Below are positions 12,804 through 23,666 of a DNA stretch of 64,000 nucleotides, piece by piece; the first letter of the stretch is position 1; the number at the start of each line of letters is the position of its first letter. A model generated the notes under the pieces. That model ran no database searches. It was not told where the DNA came from and was given only the letters and a program-made list of their open reading frames with translations. The DNA is from Saxidomus purpurata (taxonomy: Eukaryota > Mollusca > Bivalvia > Venerida > Veneridae): NCBI GenBank assembly GCA_022818135.1, contig JAFMSR010000018.1, positions 37,839,734 through 37,903,733 of the forward strand, written 5' to 3'. The position numbers were made by a program, and so were the translations under genes.

Positions 12804-13261
12804 TTAAAGTGACATTATGCTCATCTTACTGCACATAGTGTATTTTTGGTGACAGTTTTATAAAAGCAATTTTCGGTTGCTGTGCATTTAAATGTGTTTA
12901 AACTAATGATAATGCCGCATTAGTATTTGAAGTTGGTGCTTTAGAAATAAGAAATTGGACAAATAAACTAATAGTTCCTTTCTTCGCAGTGATCTCCCTT
13001 GTGTTGTTGTAGTTGTTTGTAGAGATTTCGGCATGCAGTGGAAGGGAAGCAACTCCTGCATGCAGTTGTTTTTCTTTTCTTAAATTGACTCTCCCAGTCA
13101 AAATAGGAAAAGTAATATTTGGAAAGTTATTATTTCGTACTGGTAGCAGGAAGAGTTTGGTGTATTGGGTTAAAAGCTATTATTTCCTCTACCCTTTTTA
13201 CACACATACATTCTAGCTGGATTTTTTTTCTTGAAAAAAAATGTGCATAATTCCACTTTAA
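12804..13261 (+). mobile_element. TTAA-flanked MITE, copy 2
   Basis: Ends TTAAAGTGACATTATGC and GCATAATTCCACTTTAA form an imperfect terminal inverted repeat of about 17 bp. The element has no coding capacity; the open frames inside it are chance. With copy 1, 200 bp away and inverted, it could form a large hairpin. Confidence 0.85.
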
Positions 13262-13299
13262 ATCTGTGGTGCCTGTTTAAAAAATGACCGAATTTCTTG

Positions 13300-13570
13300 G
13301 GGAAACCCGTGAGAAACCTTAAAAGTGCATCCCAACCAATTAGTTAATTTTGGCTACCTGTCAGTTTATTGCTGTAAACCAGTCTGGTAACATGAAATGT
13401 AAACTAGTCTGATAAAAACAGAAAGTGCATTCCGACCATTTAACTTTGGCCACCCGTCAGTTTATTGCTCTAACATGAAATGTCTGATTGCAATAGACTG
13501 TCAGTGACTGTACAGTGATACTTCCATTAAAAAGCAAACTGAAGTGTGATTGTAAATTTTAAATTAAAAA
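13300..13570. repeat. duplicated flank of gene A, with an internal ~110-bp tandem repeat
   Basis: Contains two diverged units that include tgtcagtttattgct. The same 250-bp block is found upstream of gene B at about 30480-30724, in the opposite orientation. Confidence 0.75.
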
Positions 13571-13745
13571 AAATCGAGTCATATAGTAACGTAAAGGATC
13601 CACAATACGTAATTTCTTGGGGAACCTGCAAGACACCTGAAATAACGAGACTTTATTTTGTTTACAAACATTTTGACGGGAAACGTTTTTGTGAGGATAG
13701 AGGTAGGAATAGTATTGCGTCTTCTAAGAATCATTTTAATGGAAC

Positions 13746-13781
13746 CAAGGTCCTTCAAATAGTATTATTTGAAAGACCTTG
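13746..13781. mobile_element. 36-bp palindromic micro-element, family P1, copy 1
   Basis: Arms CAAGGTCCTTCAAATAGT and ATTATTTGAAAGACCTTG are reverse complements with two mismatches. Both sides carry ATGGAAC (13739-13745 and 13782-13788). The homologous sequence at 32424-32442 has a single ATGGAAC and no palindrome, i.e. an empty site. Confidence 0.85.
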
Positions 13782-13970
13782 ATGGAACATAGCATAGGAC
13801 ATAATATAATATTGCTGCGTTATTTTTATTTTAATTAAAGCTGAATGAAAACAGGGATCGTATATACAATTAATCTAATAAATCCTGATGAAAACAACGG
13901 TAAGAGCGTAAATATTAAAGAAATCTTTTTCATGAATATGTTTTTATTTCTTTTTAAGTCATAAATACCA

Positions 13971-14021
13971 GGGTCCATATATTACGGACCCTGATGAGGG
14001 TCCGTATATTACGGACCCTGA
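13971..14021. repeat. two tandem 23-bp palindromes, family P2
   Basis: Each unit has arms AGGGTCCGTA and TACGGACCCT around a 3-base centre; the first unit has one substitution. The units are separated by GATG-type spacers. The homologous stretch near 30893-30905 upstream of gene B lacks them. A related copy is at 43836-43857. Confidence 0.8.
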
Positions 14022-14058
14022 TGATACACTGAAAATGAGAAATAGTAAATAAATTTAT

Positions 14059-14094
14059 CAAGGTCTTTCAAATAGTACTATTTGAAAGACCTTG
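14059..14094. mobile_element. 36-bp perfect palindrome, family P1, copy 2
   Basis: Arms CAAGGTCTTTCAAATAGT and ACTATTTGAAAGACCTTG pair perfectly with no loop. The homologous sequence near 30925-30945 lacks the palindrome. A target duplication is not clear here: the flanks AATTTAT and TTTAAAT differ. Confidence 0.85.
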
Positions 14095-14333
14095 TTTAAA
14101 TGCACAAACAAGATAGTCAAGTATTTGCTTTACACGAACCGAGAATATAAAATTATTCTGTCTCTGTTATAAAGTCTGTAAAGTTAAACAATCGAGTAAA
14201 CACTTACGTAGTATCACAGTTTTTCTTGTCTGTAACATATTCCCATTTACACACTATATGTAAGATCCGACTATTTCTTTCCGTACTTACAAGAATACCG
14301 GGTATGATACTTTAGACTTGCATATCATTTGGA

Positions 14334-14531
14334 ATGCATCTGAGTTTTACCCTATCTATTAACATGAATGGGCTCAAGTCCATTTCCAGGTTGATTTTCT
14401 GTAGTTGTTATACATACACTAGAAGGAAACGCAGTTTTCATCAGAATTCTGTACGAGACATGATCATAAACGAATATCATCCTCCAGAGTGGGCAAAAGT
14501 ACTGAAAAATGTTCCAAGTGTAAGAATAAAG
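14334..14531 (+). CDS. gene A exon 1, presequence and N-terminus
   Basis: ATG 14334 and ATG 14364 are both in frame. 14364 is preferred because the gene B base change falls exactly there and a basic presequence begins there. Ends VPSVRIK at donor GTAAAA (14532). Another GTAAGA twelve bases earlier would also keep the frame. Confidence 0.75.
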
Positions 14532-17500
14532 GTAAAACACTTCTAAATGTTTAACCAAAAATTAGAGGCGAGATTATTGCGGGCCGCAGATGCGGGCGAA
14601 GAAGCGGCCCGCTTTATTTAATACGGGATTGGAAAATGTTACAAGTAAGTGAAGTAGTGTATAGTTCGTTGAACAAAATGTTATAAAATAAATGAAGGTA
14701 CAAGGAAGAATGGGTTAAAACCACTGTTCATGGTGTAGCGCTAATTAAAATTGTCAAAATATAAATGAAGTGCATTTATTTTTAGCTCGAATTTTCGAAG
14801 AAAAGGGGAACTATCCTACTCGTCCCGGCATCCGCTTTGGTGTCACACCTTGGTTAAGTTTTTCGTACCACCCCACTTTATTTCAAAACTATTAGAGGTA
14901 TGGCTTTGAAACTTACTATGCTTGTTTACCATAATAACCTCCATCAACAGACAAGAGTACATAACTCTGTCAAGGTTTTTGACAGAATTATGGCCCTTTT
15001 TTGACTTAGAAAGTGTATTGAGCTTGGTTAAGTTTTTCGTACCACCTCACTTTATTTCAAAACCATTAGAGGTATTGCTTTGAAACTAACCATACTTGTT
15101 AACCATCATGACCTACATCAACAGACAAGAGTACATAACTCTGTCAAGGTTTTTGACAGAATTATGCCCCGTTTTTACTAAGAAAATACATTGAATATGG
15201 GTAAAATCCACTTAATGCCTTAACCATTTGAGATATTGATTTGAAACTTTGAATGCTTGTTTGCATCATTACCCCCATCTGTAGGCAAGAGAAGGTAGCT
15301 CTGTCAGGGATTTGTTGTAAAAATTAAGGCCCTTTATCGACTTAGAATCTTAGTTAAGTTTTTCGTACCAGTCCACTTTTTGACTAAACTGTTTGAGATA
15401 TTAATTTGAAAGTTGGAATACTTGTTTACCATCATGATCCCCAAACATGGGCAGGAGAAGGTAATTCTGTCAATGATTTTATTTGAATTATGGCCCTTTT
15501 TGACTTAGAGACTCAGTTAAAATTTTCATTCTTATCCACTAAGTCTTGTTGACTTAACCATTTGAGATATTACGTTGAAAGTTGGAAAACTTATGTACCA
15601 CCATGAACTCTGTGAAAATGTTTCTTGATTTGTACTTAGAAATTCCTAGTTAAAGTCTTGTGTGCCCTTAACTGTCAAAGTTTTGTTTTATTGGCAAGCA
15701 CTAAAAAAGTCGAGCGCGCTGTCCTACTGACAGCTCTTGTTAGTTTAACTTTAACATAATTACAGAATCTACAAATACATATCTTACTTAAAACAGAAGA
15801 AACATAGTTTTGATAATTCTGCACATGGTAAGAACTGCGTGATATCTGCTGATCCTATAGTTTAAGAAAAATATATCATTACAAATTAGATTTGGAAAGA
15901 ACTGAACTGTTTATCTAGAGTTTACATGTTTCAGTGGACCTTCATGAATTGGTCAGAATGATTGTCTAGATGAAACCTAGGTTGTGTCTGAATAAGGGTC
16001 AATCTTGGTCGAGTTTGAATATGGCTATGGTAGGAGAAACTTTCACCGTTGTTGTAGGTACAACAATGTAAAATTCCAGTAAGATAAAATACACTGTTAC
16101 TGCAGAAAAGGCTATTTTGATATGTAGATTGACAAAAATACAAATTTATAAACAATGTGCATTACTAATCATTTTGACAAGCAGTGGCAGTGAACTTAAG
16201 TAAGAGTGTGTAAAATTGTCATGTTTTTTTTTTCGCTGACAGCTTGCAAATGGCGATACACCAATAGATAGTTGGAACATTCCAGATGTACCATCACAGT
16301 TTACTTTGTCCATCAAGAGAGATGACATGACAGGGAGCACTCTCTCAGGAAACAAGGTGATAATGTTATATTGTATCGTATATTAGGGTTTTATTGTTGG
16401 TAACAGTTTCCCACATGACCAACGCCCACAAAAGAGGTAAGTTATTTTAGGTTTCGGAGGATAGTGCGAGATACAGAAAGCGCCCCAATTCCAGAGACAC
16501 CCCTGGTTTTTATACATGCCAGGTGTATAGCACCCATACATGGGACCTTGGCCTTTAGTCTCATTTGAAAGACTGTTAGTAATTTTAGTTGGTCAGCCCG
16601 GGGAATTGAACCCGCCACCTTGGGATCACAAGTCATGCTCTGCCGGTTGAGCTAACCGGGCTGATATATAATAATATATGCTAAAAATTCAGTGTTTTTA
16701 TACACAGGCCACCTTTACAGTATCATCAGTTACAAAGTGTAAACTTATTTTTTGTTGAGACTGCGTATGGATGGGTAAGTATAAATGTCAAAATGGCCTA
16801 TTGGTGTAGATGCATCTGTTTATTGATGCAAAGCAATCTGATCTTGACTTGTTATAACAGCAGTTGCGATAAAAGTTTTCACAAGTTTGTTTATTACCAT
16901 TTGCTTGCATTAATTTTACTTGATCTTGATTGTTCACCAGCTCCCCATTCCCTGCGACAGATTTGTTGAGTCAGAATATAGTTTAAATAAGTAGTCATCA
17001 CTGTAAATATGTAGAAGTGCATCAATTACTTGAAAGTTGACTTGTAGGAAATGTTTGTCCCATTCAAATATTCACCATTTTGTATCTGCTGTGAATAATG
17101 GTACATTGTATATTCATTTCAGCCCCAATTTACATACAATATTTTATTGCAGGTCAGAAAACTAGAATTTCTAATGGCAGATGCCTTGTTGAAGAAATGT
17201 AAGCATGTGATGACATGTGGGGGTTTACAGTCTAATCATTGTAGGGCTGTAGCTGTCAGCGCTCGCCAGCTCGGACTTCAACCACATCTATTTTTAAGAA
17301 CAAATATACAGGTACAAGTTTGTAAATAATTGACCCATGTTTATGAAGTAAAATAATAAAAATATTATAAAGAGTTGTAGATTAATGCAGAAATGCTTGC
17401 ACTAAAGTTTTTTTGTGTCGCTTGGATTGCCAAACTGTTGTAACACCAGTCTATACTTTAAAATTGCCATGCCATGGTCACTAGATGTGATGACCCTGTG

Positions 17501-20500
17501 CTTTGGGGGAGGGAGAAGGGTGGCACCAAGATTGTTTCCAAATTTTTAGTAACACTAATAAATAGCATATCCTTCCGGCATATATGGCAGCTGTCCTGAC
17601 AGCTCTTATTTTCAATGTAGTGTTGTTCACATAGCATGCAAAACACATTCTGTACTTAGAAGGTGTGGCCAGTTCAGTTTGTTAACCAATATTGTTGAGT
17701 TCAGTTTCACACTGATTACTGCCAGAGTGATAGCCCTGGATTACTGACCATGTAATTCTTACATATTACCCATGTACAAAACATTTAGTTCTAACAATTT
17801 GACTATATTTAGTGTTACATGTAGGATGTTGATGATGTTGGTTGCCAAGGAAACCTTTTACTGGACAGACTGTGTGCTGCCAAACTCTACCTCACACCCA
17901 GACAATCCCCATACCTCACTGAGCTCAAACCTAGAATGGATAAACTAGCTCAACATATAGAGTAAGTGTACGATTTATCCCTGATTTCATTCTGTTGCTT
18001 TTAATCCATATTATTTGCAACACTAGTTTTACATGACAAAGGTGACGTGTCTATTTACCATGGATAGTTTAAAAGGTGTCTAATTTTTAATGTAGATATA
18101 TTTTAATGTGTTATATTTTCATCATTTCTTAAAGTCCCAGGATCTTTAAGAATGTACTGATATGGTAAAATAAATTTACTGACAGGATATTGATAGAACC
18201 AATGATTATGTTCTATTCACTCTCAAACAATGTTGACATATTATGCCTTTCTTTCGTATTCAAGTCGTTTCATCATAAGAAATAGTTGTCAGAAAGCCTT
18301 TCTTATTTTTTGGCAATATCAATGAAAAAAAAATACTGCACTATATTTCTAACTACTGGTATGAGACCAATTTCTGACAAAAAATCGAGGTTTTCTATAT
18401 ATTTTTTGTTATATGTGTCTTGTAAACAGAAGTCATCTACAAATTTACAAATGTCAGTCTATCCCCTTTTCAATGATGTAAACAAGACCAGTGTCTTTTG
18501 CGCATGCGTACCAAATTTGGGGCCCTGAAAGGTCAGCCTAATTAATGTTAATAACTTGAGGTAGAGGACCAGTTTCCGACATAATTTTATCCTGAAAAGT
18601 TTTGGCATCATAAATCATTTAAATCTATGAGAACTTTTATTCTCTAAATTGTAAATTCCTTTCCCTATTTTTCCGACGCTCGTAATGAGTGTCTGTCTAT
18701 TATCCGTTCCGTGGCGCTCCATTTCGTACATCACTGTATTATCATTTCACAACTCTTGAACTGTGCCATATTTGGCAAACAATTTCAGTGACAGATGTAT
18801 AATGTTGAATTTCTTTGAAAGTACTTATCTTTAGGAAATGAAATTTTGTTCACTGCTTGTTTGGATGATGTTTTTTGAAACTATATAGTACTCCCATTCT
18901 AAAGAGTTGCGCAAAAGCTATGATAACGAGTAGTCGGAAACTGGTATGATTCGGAAACTGGTCTCATGCCAGTATACTTTTTGATTTAAAATGCAAAATG
19001 AATGTTTTTCTGGTACAAGTAAAGGTCATTTTTGCTGGTAAGATATCTTTCTGGGTAAAATGAAAGCTACTTGTCAATGTTGTACTAGGACTTCAATGGT
19101 GGCAAAATTGGCGAATCTATCACCATGTCCAAAATATCCCAAAGTACGATAACGTTTTATGCAGTGTCGTAACTTTTACCCACTTAAATGGACATTTCCC
19201 TTTTTCAGTTCCGACAGTAATGTTAATTGCTCAAAGGCGTACGCAAGACAAATATAATGGTTGTGTAGTAAATAGTGCAGATCATGATGAAACTGCAAAG
19301 AAAGGTTTAAAAGCTTAAATAAATTGGTATAAAAAAAAAATAAATAAAAAAAATGCTTAATATCTATAGCCATTGTGTCTAATTTACCCCATCGTTAAAT
19401 CTACAAATCATTGTTTCACTTTATTAGAAAGACAACTGGAGAGTCTTGTTATCAGATACCAGTAGGCGGCTCTAACAGTATCGGTCTATTTGGTTATATA
19501 TCTGTGTTTGAGGAGCTCTTGGCGCAAGGATTGCACGAGAACTTTGATGATATTGTATTTGCCTGTGGAAGTGGAGGTACTGCAGGGGGTCTGGCAATAG
19601 CTAACTATCTCACTGGATCTAAAGTGAGGTAAGTACTGGGAAACAGTTTGTTAAAATTTAGGTCTTCTTTACATAGGTAAATTTAAACAGATTCCCAAGA
19701 AGAAATTAGTATTTAAAATGTACTAAAATAAGACAATAATTGAACTGTCTAAACACTAAATGTCAAATTAAAAGAGCTGAAGGATTAACAAGATGTTGTA
19801 CTGTTTAGTAAATTTAGATATGATACAAATGCAGTTAAGTGAATAATATTTTAATATTTAATAGACGGTTATGTACACTTATATCAAATAATGGGTTTGT
19901 TGAATGGATAAAAAAGATGATATATTTCACTAACTAAATATTTAATTTAAAAAGCAGCAATTAGCAATCACAGATCAACATACTTGTGTGTGTTGTTTGA
20001 TGTGTAGCGTGCTTGTGTGTGTGGTCTTGTGGTAAAGGTTGCTGACTAAACCAATCACTGATTCAGGGTTCAAGCTCCACTACTCACCTGACTCTTAGAA
20101 ATGAGAAAGTTGTCAGTTTCTTACTCTAGTAATGTTCCTGCGTATGAACAATGGTTACCTAAACTGTCGACTGGTAAATATCTGAAACGCTGTTGAAACA
20201 GGCATTAATACCTAAGAAAAAATACCAATACTGTATAAATAAAAAAAAAATAGTGTATTCAAAATTACAATGTTTAGGATCCATGGTATAAGTGTGAGTG
20301 ATGGGGCAGATTACTTCCACCATCACTGTAATGAAATGATTGAGGATGTAGGACTGTCTGCAAGGGCAGAAGATATCCTTCACATTATAGATGGTCATAA
20401 AGGTCAAGGTTATGGTATATCTACACAGGAAGAACTAGGTAAGACTCTGTCAGCTTGACTGATTCAGTTCTTGCAGTTTTGTTGCTATTTAAGGTAAATT

Positions 20501-22702
20501 AAACACTATGAAATTGAGTTTTTCAGTTTTTGACTGGGCTATAGCCAGTGTGATGATTTATTTTCAGTATCAGTGCAAGTGAATGTAGCAAATGAATCTG
20601 AAAACTGGCAGCATTTATCTGTGTTTTCCTACTTAAGGCAGAATCAGAAAATGTTGCTCTAGGCTGATTTCCTGTCAATGTTATGTTATTCTGTAGAATT
20701 TTGGTTGCCATGGAAACTGAATGGAAACACTTGAAAATTAGTCTGATGAGAAATGGCTGGCTTGATCCTATTTTAAACTTTTATGCCCTCAAAAGTGGGC
20801 ATAATTATTAACATTGCACAATGTGTCCTTCTTCCCAACTTCTTTGTGTTAGGGCTGATACTTTGTTATGCATGAAGGGATATTTAAATCATATGGCACA
20901 ACCATTCAGCACATGAGGACGAAATGTCACTTGCAAAACCCATGACCCTACCTCAAAGGTGAGAATTTGAAGATTATGGAATCCAATATATATACACACA
21001 TTCATTGGGACTGTAACTTTACATGCTACGCGCAAGTTCTGCATCTTGATCTTAAATGTTTATATTGCAGACTTAATAAAAATTTCTCTTCAGAGACTTT
21101 TGGTCAGATTTTGAAATAATTTCACAGAAACGATTCCTATCCTCTATTATAAATAAGATTGTACAAGAGATGTTGGTTCATTAAACACTTAACTGCAAAA
21201 CATTATAGTTAATTTTTTTAGAATGTTTTTTTCTGTGACTGTCTATCAAGATTGTTCAAAGGATGTTGAATCATCATAATTTGTTGGCAGTTTGTGTAGG
21301 GACAATGTCAATTACTTGTAGATCTGAATGTACTTAAAGAAAACTTAGGAGATTTTCTCAGCCATCAGTGGCAATATTTCCTCTATACTGTGGATTTAAA
21401 TGAAACTTGTCTTTCAAATATGACTCTCCAGTGGGACAGAAGGCATGCTAGAGCAGCAGTGAAAATCTGATGACACAACTCATGGCCCTCTTATTCTTAA
21501 AAATGCATTTTTTAATTAAACATATTTTTTAATGCCTTATATCAAAGAATGGGAATTCTGCTCTTTGGTAATGCTTAATTCTGATGTCAGAGATTGAATT
21601 CTTCTAGAAGTGAAAATAATTATACGCTTGACTAGTTTGAACCAATCACATAATTACAGTTATAATTTTATGTAATGTGTTAATTATACAGTATATACAT
21701 GTATAGTGTATTTTGTACTTGCAGATTTTATTGTAAATGTCAGCACCTCTACAGGTATAATGTTAGATCCTGTATACACCGGAAAAGCTGTCAAAGGTCT
21801 GATTTATGAACTGAACAAGAATCCAGATATGTTCCAAGGTGAAAGGATTCTGTTCCTCCACACTGGTAAGATGCCCTCTCTCTGTCTTTGTCTCTGTCTC
21901 CCTATCTGTCTCTCTCTGTCTGTCTGTCTGTCTGTCTGTCTCTCCTGTCTCTCTCTCTCTCTCTCTGTGCTCAGTGTCAAGTTCAAAGTCAGTTTTCAGT
22001 CAATCCCAGAAGAAGAATGAATTTGAATATGACTAGAATGAAAATCTTTATAAAGAAGATATTAAACTTTTGAAAATACAGTACCGGTACTTTTTCACAT
22101 TGTTCTTTCTAATAGAGATAAAGGTAGTTAAAAGGAAGACATATCATTTCCTCATGTGTCTATCACCATATCACTTCTCTTTGTTTAACTGTTTGTAGGG
22201 AAAACCTGGCCAAATTTAAAGCACTAAATTAAACAGAATTTGTTACAAATCCCTATGTAAGTTTGGTATGAAGCTATTATGAACTTGTTTCAGTCATTTG
22301 ATGTTCGGTAGATTAACTTCACACTGACCAATTTGGTATTAAGAATTTACATTAAATTTCTGTGATGAAAATTTCTTCAATTTAAAATTTGGGAAAGGAG
22401 AAATCTCTACTATAAAAATTCCATTAAAATTAATCTTTGTTAAAAAAATTTTTTTTTTTTTTTGAAAGAAAAGAGCAAAAAATAGCAAATATTGAATCAA
22501 CACAACTATTATCAAATTACAGTATTTCTCAGCCGATTTTGTCTTGCTAAATGGTTATGTATTAACTACACTTTTGGTTACAGGAGGTGTATATGGATTG
22601 TACGATGGTGGAATTGAGAAGACGCTGAAAGCTGCTGGATCAGTAACAAATCAAGTGACAATATGGGCAAATAAGGATCAAATGCCAACTCATTCAGGAT
22701 AA
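14334..22702 (+). CDS. D-cysteine desulfhydrase-like PLP-dependent enzyme, gene A (8 exons)
   Basis: Exons 14334-14531, 16243-16356, 17153-17311, 17825-17961, 19428-19628, 20278-20438, 21725-21865 and 22584-22702 join in frame with GT/AG junctions. Starting at ATG 14364 the product is 399 residues; ATG 14334 would add ten. The fold-type II PLP family of D-cysteine desulfhydrase and ACC deaminase is shown by LSGNK (Schiff-base lysine about 94), GGLQSNH (118-123+), PVGGSN (204-209), CGSGGT phosphate loop (239-244), LDPVYTGK (327-334) and HTGG (359-362). The order and spacing match the plant D-cysteine desulfhydrase, which releases H2S, ammonia and pyruvate. The first 30 residues ([15 protein letters not shown]..., rich in Arg and Ser, no acidic residue before Asp) look like a mitochondrial presequence. 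The exact substrate is inference. The last residues (QMPTHSG) differ from gene B. Confidence 0.88.
14579..14612. repeat. GC-rich hairpin in intron 1 of gene A
   Basis: GCGGGCCGC and GCGGCCCGC form 9-bp arms. It is conserved at about 31440-31472 in gene B, and a damaged form is at 29904-29930. Confidence 0.7.
14783..15741 (+). mobile_element. Helentron-like non-autonomous element, copy H1 (gene A intron 1)
   Basis: Starts TAGCTCGAATTTTCGAAG, contains five diverged core repeats of about 165-175 bp, and ends with hairpin GCTGTC-ctact-GACAGC (15718-15734) followed by TCTTGTT. The homologous intron of gene B near 31638-31650 reads straight through (attttagttaac) with no target duplication, as expected for Helitron/Helentron insertion between two Ts. 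The architecture matches HINE/pearl-type elements. Confidence 0.75.
16243..16356 (+). CDS. gene A exon 2, active-site lysine
   Basis: 38 codons, phase 0 at both ends, acceptor cgctgacag. Encodes [23 protein letters not shown] and SGNK. The final codon is the expected PLP lysine. Confidence 0.9.
16371..16668 (-). repeat. tRNA-derived SINE, family a, in gene A intron 2
   Basis: In reverse orientation: tRNA-like head (16596-16665; B box ggttcaattcc) and the family a body. The flanks ATAATGTTATAT and ATAATAATATAT are near-identical, and gene B has an uninterrupted intron at about 33203-33225. It therefore inserted in A after the duplication (or was lost from B, which is less likely). Confidence 0.8.
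17153..17311 (+). CDS. gene A exon 3, QSNH motif
   Basis: 53 codons from [12 protein letters not shown] to LFLRTNIQ, with [12 protein letters not shown] containing the family serine. Acceptor attgcag, donor GTACAA. Confidence 0.9.
17825..17961 (+). CDS. gene A exon 4
   Basis: 137 nt. Encodes [20 protein letters not shown] and [11 protein letters not shown]; the last codon is split at donor GTAAGT (17962). Confidence 0.88.
18354..18974. mobile_element. TA-flanked MITE specific to gene A intron 4
   Basis: Ends TACTGGTATGAGACCA and TGGTCTCATGCCAGTA are inverted repeats with flanking TA. The gene B intron at about 35320-35335 lacks it. TA target duplication is typical of Tc1/mariner-derived MITEs. 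No coding capacity. Confidence 0.75.
19428..19628 (+). CDS. gene A exon 5, PLP phosphate loop
   Basis: 201 nt. Encodes [16 protein letters not shown] and [16 protein letters not shown]. Donor GTAAGT splits the arginine codon completed by exon 6. Confidence 0.9.
20010..20213 (+). repeat. SINE family c in intron 5 of gene A
   Basis: tRNA-like head with a degraded B box (gggttcaagctcc) and body cagtttcttactctag ... ttacctaaactgtc ... ctgttgaaa. The same insertion is in gene B at 36918-37128, so it predates the gene duplication. A third copy is at 40882. Confidence 0.7.
20278..20438 (+). CDS. gene A exon 6
   Basis: 161 nt. Encodes [18 protein letters not shown] and [12 protein letters not shown]; donor GTAAGA. 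The frame running on past 20438 is intronic. Confidence 0.88.
21725..21865 (+). CDS. gene A exon 7, LDPVYTGK motif
   Basis: 141 nt, acceptor tacttgcag. Encodes [20 protein letters not shown] and ILFLHT. The first 14 bases are missing from gene B. A CT/GTCT microsatellite starts about ten bases after the donor. Confidence 0.88.
21880..21976. repeat. CT / GTCT microsatellite in intron 7 of gene A
   Basis: Runs of tctctg, (gtct)n and (ct)n just after the exon 7 donor. It is expanded relative to the gene B counterpart at 38884-38933. Open frames through it on both strands are artefacts of the repeat. Confidence 0.9.
22584..22702 (+). CDS. gene A exon 8, C-terminus
   Basis: Encodes [19 protein letters not shown] and ends [13 protein letters not shown], stop TAA 22700-22702. 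Acceptor ttggttacag. Confidence 0.88.
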
Positions 22703-23350
22703 AATATGGCGTGCTGTATCCATTAGCTTTGGATATGTAACCATTGGGAGGGGGGGGGGGGGAGAGTTACAGTTGGGGTTGATAAAAGCATATAGTTTCT
22801 ACTTTATCAGGACTTCTGGCGTCCATCTTCCTTACACTCTGGAAACAGCATCTCCTTTGGAATGATTACCAATCTTTTATGGAATCAACTGCTGTATGGG
22901 CACTGTATCTTGATGAAGTTTAAACGTGGACAAGATCTTAATACTGGATGAAGAGTTGTGTGCCCTTAGATAATAAAGCATTGTCATATAGAACTATGTT
23001 TTCACTGTCACAGTAAACACCTTCATTTTTTCCCTAATTAGAATCATATTTATACAGAATATATCTAGACCAAGATCTCCATTATATGCCGGATATAACC
23101 AGATAGTGACCTGTATTTGATGAAAACCCACTCTCTTTTGTTCTGATACTCTTCTGCCTTTTTGTACAAAGGTCACTATTTGAAAGCCAGTCAGAGGCTC
23201 TGATAAAGGGGTCTGGCTAGAATAGAATTGTTACAGGTACATGTATATAATCGTACTTAAGTCCTATACAAAATGTATCTTATGATTGATGATTAATTAA
23301 TTATTTAATTGAACGATTTCATTCAATTTTAATTACGGACTTGTATAATA
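22703..23350. other. 3' flank of gene A
   Basis: Aligns with the gene B flank at 39216-39790, so it is part of the duplication unit. Contains a G-run near 22746-22764. No gene seen. The 3' UTR probably ends near the aataaa at about 22970. Confidence 0.6.
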
Positions 23351-23483
23351 TTTTTGATGTAACTTTAATTAGAAAACATTTACCCATTGTAGGACTCGAA
23401 CCCACAACCTTATGCTTGCAAGTCAGATGCTCTAACCACTGAGCTAACCGGGATTCTGGATACTCAGAAGCCTAGGATCACTA
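23351..23483 (-). repeat. tRNA-Ala(TGC)-like unit 1
   Basis: On the minus strand 23382-23454 folds as a weak tRNA: acceptor CCCGGTT, D arm GCTC/GAGC, loop CTTGCAA with TGC as anticodon, and B box gggttcgagtcc. The anticodon stem is damaged. It shares leader and trailer with the unit 314 bp downstream, so it is better read as a duplicated SINE head or tRNA pseudogene than as a working tRNA. Confidence 0.6.
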
Positions 23484-23666
23484 CACTCTTCCCCACTTTA
23501 TTTTTGAAGGCTTTTACCATACAGTGGAACCTTTATACAGTGGAACTGTATAGCTGTTGAGCGGGGCATGATAACCCTTGCAAATACCGCATGCTCAACC
23601 CCTGATTCACTAAGAACCGTCCACTAGCCTTATAAACCCACAACTGTCCATTTTAACCTCGGCGCC

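Noticed and set aside
21804..22036. Frames rich in Leu/Ser/Cys or Arg/Glu/Gln on both strands
   Set aside because: They run through the CT/GTCT microsatellite next to exon 7 and are not conserved beyond it.
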